Assembly: GCA_002424635.1 (NCBI GenBank)
Contig: DIKT01000041.1
Location: 1-24,618, forward strand
Origin: Desulfobulbaceae bacterium UBA5611
Lineage (GTDB): Bacteria > Desulfobacterota > Desulfobulbia > Desulfobulbales > Desulfocapsaceae
DNA length: 24,618 nt
Reading direction: 5' to 3'
The notes beneath the pieces were generated by a model that did not search any database, was not told the DNA's origin, and saw only the letters and a program-made list of their open reading frames with translations. Every line of letters starts with the position of its first letter. Within the stretch, counting starts at the first letter, position 1. A program made the translations under genes and the position numbers. Shown in pieces: positions 23,001 through 24,618 of the stretch.

Positions 23001-23169
23001 CCCCCTGATCCTGGTCACCGGGGCCGGGGCCGCAGCCCGTAATTCCATCGGCCTGGTGCTGGTGGGCGGCATTGTGATCGGCACCCTGTTCACCCTCTTT
23101 GTTGTTCCTTCAATCTATATGCTGATCGCCCGTGATCGAAAGATGACAGGTGAAAATCTGGAAATATGA
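20089..23169 (+). CDS. RND multidrug efflux pump inner-membrane subunit (HAE1/AcrB-like)
   Basis: A 1026-residue proton-driven exporter with the full AcrB layout: TM1 (MNLTDIFIRRPVLAVVISLVIIIAG), large periplasmic loop, TM2-6, TM7, second large loop and TM8-12. Proton-relay residues are present: Asp401-Asp402 in GLVVDDAIIVVENVERH and Lys925-Asn926 in GLVAKNGILIVEFANKL. These define the multidrug (HAE1) class rather than the heavy-metal class. It forms a tripartite pump with the upstream adaptor and the TolC-type protein whose gene follows with only a 41-bp gap. The ribosome-binding site is poor; the preceding repeat element may reduce its coupling to the adaptor gene. Confidence 0.96.
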   Translation: MNLTDIFIRRPVLAVVISLVIIIAGLQAITTVNVRQYPRSENSSVTITTVYVGASAELVRGFITTPLERAIAAADGIDYLQSQSTQGVSTITARLKLNYDATKALAEISSKVDQVRADLPPEAEVPIINIVSADSQFAAAYLSFTSDVLEQNEITDYLTRAIQPRLSALAGVQRADILGGRTFAMRIWLKPDRLAAYNITPVQVRQALAANNYLAALGQTKGSLIQVNITADTNLSSIEEFKRLIVRNQDGASIRIEDIGDVVMGAEDYDTEVRFSGQTAVFMGIWPLPNANSLDVIQLVKDEMAAIQDDLPSGMQGRIAYDSTDYINNAIHEVLKTLTDTMLIVVVIIFLFMGSFRSVLIPVITIPLSLIGAVFLMQIFGFTINLLTLLAIVLSVGLVVDDAIIVVENVERHIRKGLQPFEAALVAARELVGPIIAMTITMIAVYAPIGLQGGLTGALFREFAFTLAGAVTISGIVALTLSPMMSAKLLKPGLAEHGLAGRISRVFERIKVRYGQLLDQTLQCRPAVYMVWIVISLLAIPMFKMSPLELAPAEDQGVIFGILDAAANATLDQTSLYSAAANKIFLAEPEAKFTFQLTRPSSGFAGLVVKPWAERERTVFEILPGIQQKLATIPGVRIFPVIRPALPGGGQFPVEFVLASTAEPGQILEFAQKLQMKAMTSGKFAFPPIIDMKVDQPQAELIIDRDRVADLGLNLQQVGADISSMLGGNFVNRFDIAGRSYKVIPQIQRSDRLNPEQLGNIYITGPDGRMVPLSSVATISNSTTPRSMNRFQQLNAVTISGVSVVPLDEALRFLEDEAASILPQGYTIDYTGESRQLRTEGNRFLPAFGLALVLIFLALAAQFNSFRDPFVILAGSVPLALFGALIFTFLKIPNPNIPFWTNGWTTTLNIYSQVGLITLVGLVAKNGILIVEFANKLQERGHSKLEAVRDAALTRLRPILMTSSATAAGHFPLILVTGAGAAARNSIGLVLVGGIVIGTLFTLFVVPSIYMLIARDRKMTGENLEI

Positions 23170-23210
23170 GTTATAGTCAGGGACCATTCAAAGCAATAAA
23201 GGAAATATTC

Positions 23211-24593
23211 ATGAAAAAAAGATTAGCCATAATAGCCCTCATGCTGACCACCGGCGTGGCCGGCTTCTTTCTGTATCAGCAGCCCCTGCAGGCGCAGCCT
23301 CTTGCTCCGGCGGTAACCGAGGAGGCAGTAACCGGCCCTCTGACCATCAGCGCCGGTGAGCTGCTCACCCTGGACAAGGTCGTGGCCATCACCCGCCAGA
23401 ATCAACCGTCCATTGTTGCGGCCCAAGGCAATATCAGTGCCAGCCAGAGCCGGGTAGGTCAGGCCAGGGCGCCATATTATCCGCAGATTAACGGCAGCGC
23501 CGTTTATGATCGTTTATCGCAGGATAGCACTATCCTGGGTGCTCGAGGACTTGATGGCAACTTTGATCAACTGGCCTTCAGGATTCGGGGCGACCAGTTA
23601 CTCTATGATTTCGGCAAGACGGCTACCCGGATCGACATCGAGAAAACCAATCTGGAAGCAGCCCGTTCCAATCTGAATACAGTTGATGATCAGGCCGTCT
23701 TTAATGCCAAGCTCGCCTATTATAACGTGTTGAAGATTGCTCGTGATAATGAGGTCGCTGCTGAAACCGTTAAACAATTCGAGGAGCATCTGCAGCAGGC
23801 CCAAGGTTTTTTTGATGCCGGAGTAAAACCAAAATATGATGTCACCAAGGCGGAGGTAGACCTTAGTTCCGCCAAGCTCGTCCAGATCCAGGTCAACAAC
23901 AACCTGCGTCTGGCCAGGGTGGTCCTTAATAATACCATGGGCCTGCCCGATGCCCCTGATTACCTGCTGGCCAACAATTTAACCTTTGACCGCTTTACCC
24001 TCCCTTTTGAGCAGGCCTTAAGTCTGGCTCTTACTAATCGTCCGGATCTCAAGACCCTGATGCTGAGGAAACAGGCGGCACAGCAGACCGTTGCTCTGGC
24101 CCGCAAAGGTTATACCCCGGTTTTATCCGGTAATGCGGGTGCCAACTACAGCGGAGATACTGACACTCTGGACGAAGGCTGGAGCGTGGGACTGGCCCTC
24201 ACCGTCCCGGTGTTCAATGGTCATCTGACCCGCCATCAGATCGGTGAAGCCCGGGCCAATGTCGATATTGTGACGGCCGATGAAACCCTGTTACGGCAAA
24301 ATATTCAGAAGGAAGTACAGCAAAATTATCTCATTCTGGCAGAGGCGGAAGAACGAATCAATGTCGCCAAACTGACCATCGGTCAGGCGGAAGAAAATGC
24401 CCGGATCGCCTCCGGCCGCTACAGTGCCGGCGTGGGTAGTCCGGTAGAAGTGACCGATGCCGATATCCTGCTGGTCCAGGCCAAAGCCAGCCATATCCAG
24501 GCTCTGTATGATTACAGGATAGCCCAGGTCAGTATCGAACAAGCCATCGGCGTGGCCGAGGAGAATGACGGATTGCCGGTAACAACTGATTAA
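23211..24593 (+). CDS. TolC-family outer-membrane efflux channel
   Basis: A 460-residue protein starting with a signal peptide (MKKRLAIIALMLTTGVAGFFLYQQPLQAQ). Two repeats follow, each made of long helices and short beta-strand segments (QPSIVAAQGNISASQSRVGQARAPYYPQINGSAVYD, and RPDLKTLMLRKQAAQQTVALARKGYTPVLSGNAGANYSG), as expected of TolC/OprM channels. It forms the outer-membrane exit duct of the RND pump. ATG 23211 (AAAGGAAA upstream) is preferred over ATG 23166, which overlaps the pump stop but would place 15 residues before the signal peptide. Its TAA stop coincides with the start of a second repeat-element copy. Confidence 0.94.
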   Translation: MKKRLAIIALMLTTGVAGFFLYQQPLQAQPLAPAVTEEAVTGPLTISAGELLTLDKVVAITRQNQPSIVAAQGNISASQSRVGQARAPYYPQINGSAVYDRLSQDSTILGARGLDGNFDQLAFRIRGDQLLYDFGKTATRIDIEKTNLEAARSNLNTVDDQAVFNAKLAYYNVLKIARDNEVAAETVKQFEEHLQQAQGFFDAGVKPKYDVTKAEVDLSSAKLVQIQVNNNLRLARVVLNNTMGLPDAPDYLLANNLTFDRFTLPFEQALSLALTNRPDLKTLMLRKQAAQQTVALARKGYTPVLSGNAGANYSGDTDTLDEGWSVGLALTVPVFNGHLTRHQIGEARANVDIVTADETLLRQNIQKEVQQNYLILAEAEERINVAKLTIGQAEENARIASGRYSAGVGSPVEVTDADILLVQAKASHIQALYDYRIAQVSIEQAIGVAEENDGLPVTTD

Positions 24594-24618
24594 CTGTTGA
24601 GTGCCACAACATCGCGCA
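24591..24618. mobile_element. Second copy of the palindromic element, cut by the window end
   Basis: The first 24 bases (24591-24614) are identical to 19799-19822, again beginning exactly at a TAA stop codon. The following CGCGCA also resembles the inner repeat GTGCCATAACATCGCGCA at 19835-19852. The rest lies outside the window. Confidence 0.8.

Overview
The window looks like the chromosome of an anaerobic, probably sulfate-reducing or sulfur-cycling bacterium of the Desulfobacterota (Desulfobulbales-like). This is inferred from gene content, not from a marker gene. The clues are in-frame UGA codons that behave as selenocysteine, a ThiF/JAMM/TusA sulfur-carrier cassette, a MASE3 sensor with a C-terminal CxxC/CxxC module, and many small cysteine-rich proteins. 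No rRNA, tRNA, CRISPR array or complete insertion sequence was seen.

Layout. 1-1148 (+): end of a ThiF/MoeB/HesA-type E1-like enzyme, a JAMM (M67) peptidase and a TusA-like protein, together a sulfur-carrier cassette. 1249-2172 (+): MscS channel. 2253-2792 (-): ThpR. 3179-5121 (+): MASE3 membrane sensor and a fatty acid hydroxylase/sterol desaturase family protein. 5479-7101 (+): Kef-type antiporter with an RCK domain. 7231-9950 (+): an ArsR-family regulator with a palindromic operator in its promoter, followed by four consecutive genes that each contain one in-frame TGA. 10097-10759 (-): a second ArsR-type repressor and a 39-residue CGCGC peptide, each preceded by a copy of the same 24-bp operator. 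11026-13120 (+): exported beta-carbonic anhydrase, YjdM/PhnA and a P19-type iron protein. 13129-17664 (-): P-type ATPase, CYTH protein, small cysteine protein and BioD. 17957-24593 (+): TetR, RND adaptor, RND pump and TolC, with a palindromic MITE-like element inside the operon and the start of a second copy after tolC.

The main discovery is the selenoprotein operon at 7343-9950. A conventional reading, with TGA as stop, breaks all four genes into headless, truncated or overlooked ORFs. With TGA read as selenocysteine they become complete proteins of 154, 93, 88 and 376 residues, each with its own ribosome-binding site. A hairpin follows each TGA at about the distance expected of a bacterial SECIS; it is clear in three genes and weaker in one. 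The products are a Sec protein with a winged-helix-like C-terminus, two thioredoxin-like Sec proteins (one with a UxxC motif) and a roughly ten-helix membrane protein with Sec near its C-terminus. A plausible but unproven picture is an ArsR-controlled redox and membrane system that handles a metalloid or a reactive sulfur/selenium species.

The adjoining minus-strand unit (ArsR plus CGCGC peptide) looks like a second thiol-reactive-metal response with its own operator. The RND operon is a standard tripartite efflux system whose intergenic regions have been colonised by palindromic repeats.
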